NCBI GenBank assembly: GCA_964570205.1
Contig: CAZMXI010000103.1
Span: forward strand, 1 to 17,921
Source of the DNA: CAZMXI01 sp964570205
GTDB lineage: Bacteria > Planctomycetota > Phycisphaerae > Tepidisphaerales > Tepidisphaeraceae
Reading direction: 5' to 3'
DNA length: 17,921 bases
Positions within the stretch are counted from its first letter, which is position 1, and each line of letters begins with the position of its first letter. The notes beneath the pieces are model-generated. The model did no database searches. It was given only the letters and a program-made list of their open reading frames with translations, and was not told where the DNA came from. Positions 6,968 through 13,633 of this stretch are shown here, piece by piece. Both the position numbers and the translations under genes were made by a program.

Positions 6968-9900
6968 ATGAATCAACAGGACCCCGACGCCCAGCAGGCT
7001 TTCAAGCCGTCCGACTGTCGTGATGCGTCTGACCCATGCTGCGCCGGCGCCAACGGCACGGCGTCATCGGATTGGCCGCGTCGAGACTTCCTCAAGGTCC
7101 TTGGCTTGGGCGCTGCCTCCCTTGCGGCATTGCCCATTCCCGCCATCGCCGGGCCGTTTGAAACCGGTGATTTTGAGCGGCTGGTGCCAGCCGACAAGAA
7201 GCTTGACCCACTATGGATCAAATCGCTTTTCGACCGGGGCGAACGGCGCATTTACCGCGACCGGGAGTTGGAGCACATCGGATTGCCCATTGGCGGCGTC
7301 TGCGCCGGCCAGCTCTACCTTGGCGGTGACGGGAGACTGTGGCTCTGGGACATCTTCAACGATAATCGCCAAACAAGCTGGCGGGGTGACCACTATGCCC
7401 AGCCGCTCAAACCGCTGTCCGAAATCGAGCAGGGCTTCGCCGTCAGGGTAGAGACGCCCTCAGGGCCCGTCGAGCGACGTCTGGACCGCTCTGGTTTTGC
7501 TGATATCCGTTTTCAAGAACAGTATCCTGTTGGAACTGTCGAATACCGCGACAATGGTCTGGGCATTCAGGTCACACTGGAGGCGTTCTCTCCGTTCATT
7601 CCGCTGAACCTGGATGATTCGAGCCTGCCTGCAACCATCATGTCGTTTACGCTCCGCAATACCGGCAAGGAGCCGATGGATGTCACGTTGGCCGGCTGGC
7701 TGGAAAACGCGGTGTGCCGACGCAGTCCTGGTGACGTCGACGGCCAGCATTGCAACCGCGTCGTGCGAGGCGATGGCGCGACCCTTGTGGAAAGCAGCGC
7801 CCAAGCTGTTGCGCAGGCTCCGCGCGATGCCAAGCGGCCGGACATCGTATTCGACCGTTTTGAGCGACGGACGCACGAAGGATGGACCGCGACAGGCGAA
7901 GCGTTCGGCGTGGGTCCTGTCGCGCAAGCGGACATTCCGGCCTACCAGGGGCAGGTTGGGGCTGAGGGTCAGCGACTGATCAACTCGCATGCGACCTCGC
8001 CCGGCAGCGATGTCGCCGCCAAGGACTCCGCCATCGGTACGCTGACCAGCAGGCCATTCACCATCGCGCGCGACTACATCAACTTTCTAGTCGGCGGAGG
8101 ATCGCACGCAGGCAAAACTTGCGTGAACCTGATCGTGAAGGAAAAGGCCGTCCTTTCGGCAACGGGTCGCAATGACAACCGCTTGTCACCGCACACTTGG
8201 GATGTGCGACGCTGGAGCGGGCAGACTGCCAGAATCCAGGTCGTTGACAACGAGAAGGGTGGCTGGGGCAATGTCGGTTGCGATGACATCGTCTTCAGCG
8301 ATGAGCCGCGCGTGCCGGCCGTTGCGCTGGCCGATCGTGGCGACTACGGAACCATGGCCCTGGCGCTTCTTGCCGCCGTGCCTGGCGACCACGCCGCCGC
8401 GTCGGCCGCGGAATTCGTCTGGGCCGAGCTCCCGGCAGAGAAACTGCCCGCATCTGTCTTCCGTTCGCCACCCCCAAGCGCCGACGACGCCGTCTTGAAA
8501 CCCCTTCAGGATAGGTTGATCGGCGGCATCGGCCGGCGAGTTGCCCTGCCCGCAGGCGAAAGCACACGCATTCGATTTGTCATCGCGTGGCACTTCCCCA
8601 ACGCCCGCCTTCCGCAATTCAAGGGCGTTGTTGGCCGCCATTACGCCGGACGATTCGCAACCGCGACCCAGGTGGCGGATTACATCGCTGCCGAAGCCGA
8701 CCGTCTATGCCGTCAAACGGTCCTCTGGCGCGATACGTGGTACGACTCGACATTGCCGCATTGGTTTCTGGACCGCGCGTTCATCAACACGTCGATTCTC
8801 GCCACGACGACCTGCTACCGGTTCAGGGATGGCCGATTCTACGGCTGGGAAGGCGTTGGTTGCTGCCCGGGCACGTGCTTGCACGTGTGGCAGTATGCCC
8901 AGGCGGCAGCGCGCATATTTCCTGAGCTGGAGCGGGACACACGCCAGCGAGTGGACTTCGGAATCTCGTTCCAGCCGAACACCGGCATCATCGGCTATCG
9001 CGGTCCAGAGGTCGCCATGAACGGCGCCGCCGACGGGCAGGCGGGAACGGTCCTCCGAGCTTATCGCGAACACCAGATGAGTCCGGATTCGGCTTTCCTC
9101 CGACACAACTGGCCCAGGGTCAGGAAATCCATCGAGTGGCTTATCAGCCTCGACAGCGACAACGACGGGGTTCTCGACGCACCGCAGTACAACACTCTGG
9201 ACGATGCCTGGCACGGCGAAATCGCATGGATCAGCTCGCTATACGTCGCCGCCCTGAAGGCCGGCCAGGCTATGGCGACTGAGATGAACGATGAAGCCTT
9301 CGCCCAGCGCGCCGGCCGACTGGCTGAGGCTGGCAGCCTGGCGATCGCCCGGCGACTGTTCAATGGCGAGTTCTTCATTCATCGGGGCGATCCCAAACAT
9401 CCCAATTCACCTGGTTCCTACGGCGGCTGCGAGATTGACCAGGTATTTGGGCAGAGTTGGGCCTTCCAGGTGGGCCTTGGTCGCATCCTCGATGCCGACA
9501 AGGTGAAGACCGCTCTGAAATCGCTGTGGAGGTACAACTTTGCGCCCGACGTCGGGCCCTACCGCAATGCCTTCCCCAAGGGCCGCTGGTATGCTCTGGC
9601 CGGCGAGGGCGGCCTGCTGATGTGCACCTTCCCGAAGGGTGATGCCGACTCGCTCAAGAAGGGCAACGAAACTTTCGCCAGCTACTTCAACGAGTGCATG
9701 ACAGGCTTCGAGTACCAGGTGGCCGCGCACATGCTCTGGGAAGACATGGTTATTGAAGGTCTGGCAATCACGCGCATGATCCACGACCGCTACCATCCGC
9801 TTCGACGTAATCCATTCAACGAGATTGAGTGCGGCGATCACTACGCCAGGGCCATGGCCAGCTTTGGCGTCTACCTGGCTGCCTGCGGCTACGAGTACCA

Positions 9901-10294
9901 CGGCCCGCGCGGCGATCTGGCCTTCGCGCCGCGGTTGACGCCGGCGGACTTCCGATGTGCATTCACGGCGGCTCAAGGGTGGGGCACCTTCAGCCAGAAG
10001 ATCAGGGATGGGCAACAACGAGCCCAGGTCACCTTGAAATGGGGCCAACTGCGTCTCGCCCGCCTGCACCTTGCCTTGCCGCCGGAAGCGAGGCCCAATG
10101 CTGCCGCCGTAAGCCTTGACGGCCGGAAACTCGGTGTCGCGTTGTCCCTGTCGCCAGGCCGTGCGACTCTGGCTTTTGAAGAAACGCTCATTGTGCATGC
10201 CGGTCAAATGCTTGAGGTCTTGCTGGTCTTGCCTGTGCCGGGTAAATCCCCCTTGGAGCAAGAGCCATGGCGATTGGGCCGGCCAGATCGTTAA
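6968..10294 (+). CDS. Tat-exported GH116-type glycosidase with embedded beta-sandwich module
   Basis: This 1108-residue enzyme resembles glycoside hydrolase family 116 (GBA2-type glucosylceramidase, beta-glucosidase and beta-xylosidase; N-terminal domain plus DUF608 catalytic alpha-barrel). ATG 6968 is preferred because GGAG lies six bases upstream and it puts the twin-arginine signal PRRDFLKVLG (R38, R39) near the N-terminus; ATG 6812 would put it at residue 90. IGLPIGGVCAGQLYLGGDG is the GH116 N-domain opening. Residues about 295-445 form a separate module of the kind joined to GH32-like enzymes (EGWTATGEAFG, INFLVGGGSHAGKTCVNL, GGWGNVGCDDIVFSD). The catalytic barrel starts near residue 600: WYDSTLPHWF, FYGWEG (E628, candidate nucleophile), TCLHVWQYAQA, then NTLDDAWHG (D745/D746, candidate acid) and GRWYALAGEGG. 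The substrate is unknown; beta-glycosides released by neighbours are likely. Catalytic residues are assigned by analogy with the family. Confidence 0.83.
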   Translation: MNQQDPDAQQAFKPSDCRDASDPCCAGANGTASSDWPRRDFLKVLGLGAASLAALPIPAIAGPFETGDFERLVPADKKLDPLWIKSLFDRGERRIYRDRELEHIGLPIGGVCAGQLYLGGDGRLWLWDIFNDNRQTSWRGDHYAQPLKPLSEIEQGFAVRVETPSGPVERRLDRSGFADIRFQEQYPVGTVEYRDNGLGIQVTLEAFSPFIPLNLDDSSLPATIMSFTLRNTGKEPMDVTLAGWLENAVCRRSPGDVDGQHCNRVVRGDGATLVESSAQAVAQAPRDAKRPDIVFDRFERRTHEGWTATGEAFGVGPVAQADIPAYQGQVGAEGQRLINSHATSPGSDVAAKDSAIGTLTSRPFTIARDYINFLVGGGSHAGKTCVNLIVKEKAVLSATGRNDNRLSPHTWDVRRWSGQTARIQVVDNEKGGWGNVGCDDIVFSDEPRVPAVALADRGDYGTMALALLAAVPGDHAAASAAEFVWAELPAEKLPASVFRSPPPSADDAVLKPLQDRLIGGIGRRVALPAGESTRIRFVIAWHFPNARLPQFKGVVGRHYAGRFATATQVADYIAAEADRLCRQTVLWRDTWYDSTLPHWFLDRAFINTSILATTTCYRFRDGRFYGWEGVGCCPGTCLHVWQYAQAAARIFPELERDTRQRVDFGISFQPNTGIIGYRGPEVAMNGAADGQAGTVLRAYREHQMSPDSAFLRHNWPRVRKSIEWLISLDSDNDGVLDAPQYNTLDDAWHGEIAWISSLYVAALKAGQAMATEMNDEAFAQRAGRLAEAGSLAIARRLFNGEFFIHRGDPKHPNSPGSYGGCEIDQVFGQSWAFQVGLGRILDADKVKTALKSLWRYNFAPDVGPYRNAFPKGRWYALAGEGGLLMCTFPKGDADSLKKGNETFASYFNECMTGFEYQVAAHMLWEDMVIEGLAITRMIHDRYHPLRRNPFNEIECGDHYARAMASFGVYLAACGYEYHGPRGDLAFAPRLTPADFRCAFTAAQGWGTFSQKIRDGQQRAQVTLKWGQLRLARLHLALPPEARPNAAAVSLDGRKLGVALSLSPGRATLAFEETLIVHAGQMLEVLLVLPVPGKSPLEQEPWRLGRPDR
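7850..8302 (+). other. GH32-associated-type beta-sandwich module inside the GH116 protein
   Basis: About 150 codons (residues 295-445) interrupt the N-terminal domain of the GH116-type enzyme. The module starts FDRFERRTHEGWTATGEAFG, continues with a GTLTSRPFTI strand and INFLVGGGSHAGKTCVNL, and ends with ARIQVVDNEKGGWGNVGCDD. This order is familiar from modules fused to many secreted planctomycete and Bacteroidetes sugar enzymes, including GH32 proteins. Binding to a polysaccharide is inferred. Confidence 0.65.
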
Positions 10295-10475
10295 GTGTGC
10301 CTGAGTGCCGTATTCTTTGAGCCCCTGACTCGATTTGCAGAACCGCGTGAATGGCGGCATGGGCAACGCCGAGGGCAAGCCCGCCGACGTACAACCTGGC
10401 TTCGTTGTCGGTGCCCGAAGTCAGTCTCCAAGTGGCGCTTGCCCTGGCTGAACACCTTTCGGCTGTCAGGCCACG

Positions 10476-10481
10476 TATAAT
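10476..10481 (+). promoter_or_regulatory. TATAAT -10 box upstream of the epimerase gene
   Basis: This is a perfect TATAAT followed by G. It would give a leader of roughly 120 bases to the start at 10609. No good -35 is seen 16-18 bases upstream. Confidence 0.5.
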
Positions 10482-10556
10482 GAAGGTGGACGGAGCCATG
10501 GTGTTGGAACAGCAGGTTTTGTCGCAAGTGAATCGTTTGCTCATCCGATAATCATT

Positions 10557-10596
10557 AACGAGCGGGCATTAGGCCCGGTTCGTTTGCATCTGATGC
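10557..10596 (+). promoter_or_regulatory. Two hairpins in the epimerase leader
   Basis: AACGAGCGGGC at 10557-10567 pairs imperfectly with GCCCGGTTCGTT ending at 10583 across an ATTAG-like loop, with one bulge or mismatch. GCATC-T-GATGC at 10586-10596 forms a second, small perfect stem. They end directly before the GAGG ribosome binding site (10597-10600), so they could affect initiation. There is no U-tract, so a terminator is not supported. Confidence 0.4.
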
Positions 10597-10608
10597 GAGG
10601 AACCAACG

Positions 10609-11082
10609 ATGGCAAGGGAATTGATCAAGGGAGTGGTCGTCAAGAAGCTCCAGGTCAACTGCGATGAGCGCGGCCGGCTGATGGAGATGATCCGGGCCGA
10701 TGACAAGGAACTGGGGAACCTGAAGTTCGGCCAGGTCTACATGACGACGGCCTATCCCGGCGTGGTCAAGGCGTGGCACTACCACAAGAAGCAGACCGAC
10801 CATTTTGTCTGCGTGAAGGGGATGATGAAGGTGGTGCTGTACGACTCCCGCGAGGATTCGCCCACGCGGGGCATGGTCAACGAGTTCTTCATCGGCGAGC
10901 ATTCGCCGCTGCTGATCGAGATTCCCAACCTGGTTTACCACGGCTTCAAGTGCGTCAGCGACACCGAGGCCATGGTGATCAACTACACCACCGAGTGCTA
11001 CAACTACAAGGAGCCGGATGAATACCGGCTCGACCCCCATTCCGGCGAGATCCCCTACGACTGGGCGCGCAAGGATGGGTGA
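10609..11082 (+). CDS. RmlC-like sugar-nucleotide 3,5-epimerase family protein
   Basis: This 157-residue cytosolic cupin belongs to the dTDP-4-dehydrorhamnose 3,5-epimerase family, whose members isomerise 4-keto-6-deoxy sugar nucleotides for cell-surface glycans. It opens IKGVVVKKLQVNCDERGRLMEMIR, the usual first strand pair. The active-site region WHYHKKQTDHFVCVKG gives H57, matching the catalytic His of RmlC. The position of the usual catalytic Lys is D64-H65 instead. IPNLVYHGFKCVSD and TTECYNYKEPDEYRLDPH complete the cupin, with Tyr residues in the usual place. It is slightly shorter than classical RmlC (~180 residues), which is normal for this subgroup. The start is supported by GAGG eight bases upstream. 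Its glycan context would fit with the glycosyltransferase further right, but they are not adjacent. The exact substrate is open. Confidence 0.85.
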   Translation: MARELIKGVVVKKLQVNCDERGRLMEMIRADDKELGNLKFGQVYMTTAYPGVVKAWHYHKKQTDHFVCVKGMMKVVLYDSREDSPTRGMVNEFFIGEHSPLLIEIPNLVYHGFKCVSDTEAMVINYTTECYNYKEPDEYRLDPHSGEIPYDWARKDG

Positions 11083-11108
11083 TTGGCGCCCGGCCTGGGG
11101 AGCCTGGT

Positions 11109-11114
11109 TATAAT
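11109..11114 (+). promoter_or_regulatory. TATAAT box 8 bases before ATG 11123 (leaderless start)
   Basis: This is a perfect TATAAT followed by G, only eight bases from the start codon. A start of transcription about seven bases after the box falls at or next to the A of ATG, leaving no room for a Shine-Dalgarno, and none is present. Confidence 0.6.
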
Positions 11115-11122
11115 GCCCCCCG

Positions 11123-12088
11123 ATGCACTCGTCGGACGTCCAAGCCTCGCCCGATCTCTTCTGCCTTGGCTGCGGTTACGATCTTCGCGGCATCGACAGC
11201 CTGCGCTGTCCGGAGTGCGGCCGGGAGTTTGACCCCGCCCAGCCTCCCTCGCGCATTCCCTGGGTCCACCGCATCCGCATCGGCCGCATTCGCGCGTATT
11301 TCGAGACCCTCTGGATGCTGACGCGCCACCCCTTCCAAGTCGCCGAGGAAGCCTCCCGCCCCGTCTGCGAGAAATCCGCCCGCCACTTCCGCCGCATCAA
11401 CGTCGCCCTGGCCCTCATCCCCATCCTCATTCTCCCCATGCTGATCCCGGAGGACTTGTTTGTAGGATCGTTCTGGAGCTTACTTGAGGATGTGGCTTTC
11501 AGGCCTCTTGCACGGGCATTGCCGAACGACTCTGACTGCATCACCACAGAGTTCGGCACCACCAGGTCCCTGCCCACCCTGTCTATGCCGCTGAAGGCCG
11601 GTCTTATGCGCCCGGTCATCGTCGCGTTTGCGATCCTCCTGCCTTTCCTGTTGACCGCCATTCCCACGCGCCTCCTGTGTCCCCACGACACGGATGCGGA
11701 ATCCGCGAAGCGCGCTGCTTCCCTGACTCGCTATTGCGGTGCCATCCTGGGCCTTGTTGGGGTATTTGCTTTCGTGATGTGCATCTCCGGATTGTGCGTG
11801 TCGTGGTACGAGGAGGCCTTCGGATACAGCCGGCGGCTGGAGAATTCGTGGCTCATATTCCTCGCCATTCCCGCTGGCGCGGCGATGATGGTCATGGAAA
11901 TCTGGCTGTTTATCTGCGGGCTCAGCACGCTGGTCATGCTTCGCACCGCCTGCCGCTGCTCCACCGTTCGTACCATCGGCTTTGCCATCCTATGGCCGGC
12001 CTGGAACCTTTTGCTTGTCGTCGGCCCGCTGCTGCTCGTCGGCTGGGTCATCGGCTTCTTTCGCATCGTCATCCACAGCGTTCGCTGA
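11123..12088 (+). CDS. Zinc-ribbon multi-pass membrane protein, planctomycete type
   Basis: This 321-residue protein starts with a treble-clef-like zinc ribbon: C14-x2-C17 in CLGCGYDLRG and C29-x2-C32 in CPECGREFDP. Proteins beginning this way are numerous in planctomycete genomes and of unknown function. After a short linker (WVHRIRIGRIRAYFETLWMLTRHPFQVAEE), five strongly hydrophobic segments are visible, near residues 93-115, 155-180, 200-228, 238-272 and 283-315, so it is an inner-membrane protein with the ribbon probably in the cytoplasm. The layout resembles Yip1-like families, but that is not firm. The start is fixed by the TATAAT box eight bases upstream. The last 99 bases overlap the end of the convergent minus-strand gene. 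Confidence 0.8.
   Translation: MHSSDVQASPDLFCLGCGYDLRGIDSLRCPECGREFDPAQPPSRIPWVHRIRIGRIRAYFETLWMLTRHPFQVAEEASRPVCEKSARHFRRINVALALIPILILPMLIPEDLFVGSFWSLLEDVAFRPLARALPNDSDCITTEFGTTRSLPTLSMPLKAGLMRPVIVAFAILLPFLLTAIPTRLLCPHDTDAESAKRAASLTRYCGAILGLVGVFAFVMCISGLCVSWYEEAFGYSRRLENSWLIFLAIPAGAAMMVMEIWLFICGLSTLVMLRTACRCSTVRTIGFAILWPAWNLLLVVGPLLLVGWVIGFFRIVIHSVR
11990..12088. other. 99-base tail-to-tail overlap of convergent genes
   Basis: The 3' ends of the zinc-ribbon membrane gene (+) and the membrane-anchored gene (-) share 99 bases. On the plus strand they encode a hydrophobic helix; on the minus strand they encode an Asp/Glu/Gln/Lys-rich tail. GAC/GAT and GTC/ATC are mutual reverse complements, which explains the opposite compositions. 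Confidence 0.7.
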
Positions 12089-13468
12089 TAGCGGCATTGC
12101 CACGAGGTACATTACCGAATCCACTCCTTTCAGCGAATCGTCGGCCGGCTGCCCGAATTGGGCTACGCCTCCGCCGGTCGCCAGGTCGCTGCCACCATCA
12201 TCTCTTCCATTCGCTCCAACGCTGTACAGGCGGGGCCTCCCCTTCGTGGTGTATTTCAGCGGTTGGCCGTCGGCGGAATAAGGATCCAGCGGCACCGCCG
12301 GCAGGTACTGCGGCGCCAGTTCATTCAGCGCAACCGGCCACCGATTCCCATGGTCCACACGATACAGTACGATCGCAAGCGAGACCGCGCTCATGCGGCT
12401 CAACATGATGTCCTCATATCGTGCTGGGATGAAGTGCGGCCATCCCGGATGTGGCTCGAATTCCAGCATGACACGGCTCATCCAGGATATGTCATCGTGC
12501 CAGGGTTGTGGCCTCATCAAATGCAGTCTCTGCTCGGCCAGCCGCCAACAGGGCTGTCCCACGACATCCGCATCAGCCCACCATTGCCGCATCGCCTTGG
12601 CAAACCCGATCCGATACGCCGGCGCCAGCAGCCGATTCGCAGCTTCCTGTGCTCGCAACCACTCGAACAACTCGGCCTGAACCGCCAGCAGCTCGCGCTG
12701 CATTGCCCCCCGCATCGGCTCTTCATCCAGCAGCTCGGCCATTACCGCCAGAATCTGCTTGTGCGTCGCCGGCACCCCTGGCCGAGTTGTCGCCTTGCCC
12801 CACTCGATCAGCAGATCCGAACCGATCCGGTTCAGGTCTATGAGGACATCCCGTCGTAACCCCGCCGCCACCGCGTGAGCATATGCAGCATTGGCTTCGC
12901 CCTCAGCGCGAGCGACTCGCAGCACATCCAACGACAGTTCGATCGCCTCCGCCTCATTCCCTATGGTGTGCTCGTAGAATGCCATCAGCCGTAGAAATTC
13001 GGCCAGTGCTCCAGTTGGCGCGTGCTTCGGCTCAAGCCCGCTCCAGTCTGCCTTCGTGCACTGCCGCGCCCGCCGCACATCCGTGAACACCTGCGTATTG
13101 GCCGCCCGGAGTTGCCTGACCAACTCGACTTCTTTCGCCGACATCGCCCGCTGTCCCCAACGTGGGTTCCACCGGAACGAAGATGCGTATTGTTCTGTCT
13201 GCGCCTCCGTCATCCGGATCGCCTTCTCTGCCCGCGCGATGAAGAACGCCGCGTTCTCCTCATCCGCCACCGCCTCCCGCGGCAGCTCCTCCTGCCGCAG
13301 CGGCTCCCCGCGCTGGCGCGCTTCCTCCACCACCTCGGCCAGCCGCCGATCTGCCACCCAACCCCACCAGACCCGCACCCCGACAACGCCAATCACCACA
13401 ACCCCCAGCGACAACGCCCCCAACCTCACCCACCACCTGCGCTGAAGATTCATCTTCCCATCGCCCAT
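11990..13468 (-). CDS. Membrane-anchored planctomycete protein with pilin-like C-terminal motif
   Basis: This 492-residue protein has no recognised function. ATG 13468 is preferred because GGAGGAGG lies eight bases upstream; a GTG at 13486 and an ATG at 13453 are alternatives. One transmembrane segment follows at about residues 14-33 (LGALSLGVVVIGVVGVRVWW), leaving a large extracytoplasmic part. The middle is alpha-helical and Ala/Glu/Arg-rich, resembling helical repeats. Near residues 365-425 the sequence VDHGNRWPVALNEL...DPYSADGQPLKY...YSVGANGRDDGG resembles the C-terminal part of type II secretion major pseudopilins (GspG style), a motif that recurs in such planctomycete proteins. The last ~30 residues are extremely acidic and charged and are encoded antisense to a membrane helix of the convergent gene, so the tail may be a late extension. 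Confidence 0.75.
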   Translation of the reverse strand: MGDGKMNLQRRWWVRLGALSLGVVVIGVVGVRVWWGWVADRRLAEVVEEARQRGEPLRQEELPREAVADEENAAFFIARAEKAIRMTEAQTEQYASSFRWNPRWGQRAMSAKEVELVRQLRAANTQVFTDVRRARQCTKADWSGLEPKHAPTGALAEFLRLMAFYEHTIGNEAEAIELSLDVLRVARAEGEANAAYAHAVAAGLRRDVLIDLNRIGSDLLIEWGKATTRPGVPATHKQILAVMAELLDEEPMRGAMQRELLAVQAELFEWLRAQEAANRLLAPAYRIGFAKAMRQWWADADVVGQPCWRLAEQRLHLMRPQPWHDDISWMSRVMLEFEPHPGWPHFIPARYEDIMLSRMSAVSLAIVLYRVDHGNRWPVALNELAPQYLPAVPLDPYSADGQPLKYTTKGRPRLYSVGANGRDDGGSDLATGGGVAQFGQPADDSLKGVDSVMYLVAMPLSANAVDDDAKEADDPADEQQRADDKQKVPGRP

Positions 13469-13602
13469 ATCCCAAGCCTCCTCCACCCACCATCTCCGAT
13501 CCTAATCCCCCATTCTTTCCCCCGCAAACCATTCCCAGCGCGTGCCCATGTCCACCCTCCCATCGAGTTCCCGCCGCCATACGCGCATCTGCCGCCCCAG
13601 GG

Positions 13603-13608
13603 TACACT
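13603..13608 (+). promoter_or_regulatory. TACACT -10-like box of the ADP-ribosylglycohydrolase gene
   Basis: TACACT followed by G lies 25 bases before ATG 13634, which would leave a short leader holding the GGAGG Shine-Dalgarno at 13624-13628. It matches the TAYAMTG pattern seen elsewhere in the window. No -35 is evident. Confidence 0.5.
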
Positions 13609-13633
13609 GCCCCAACGATTCTCGGAGGTCCCC

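Larger units (their letters stand above)
10295..10608 (+). other. Non-coding stretch with promoter and hairpins before the epimerase gene
   Basis: This 314-base gap holds a TATAAT box at 10476-10481, a possible 17-codon ORF (10498-10551, MVLEQQVLSQVNRLLIR), an imperfect hairpin at 10557-10583 and a small perfect hairpin at 10586-10596, then a GAGG ribosome binding site. Longer open frames through it on both strands have no recognisable protein character. No terminator with a U-tract was found after the GH116 stop. Confidence 0.5.

Noticed and set aside
9407..10378. Long minus-strand open frame (323 codons) over the GH116 3' end
   Set aside because: It is antisense to conserved GH116 sequence and has no ribosome binding site or domain.
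12158..12859. Plus-strand open frame of 233 codons opposite the membrane-anchored gene
   Set aside because: Composition is Pro/Arg/Gln-rich without motifs, while the minus strand encodes a membrane anchor and the DPYSADG motif.
13022..13633. Upstream extension of the ADP-ribosylglycohydrolase frame
   Set aside because: It is antisense to the minus-strand gene and Pro/His/Arg-rich; GGAGG and a signal peptide place the start at 13634.
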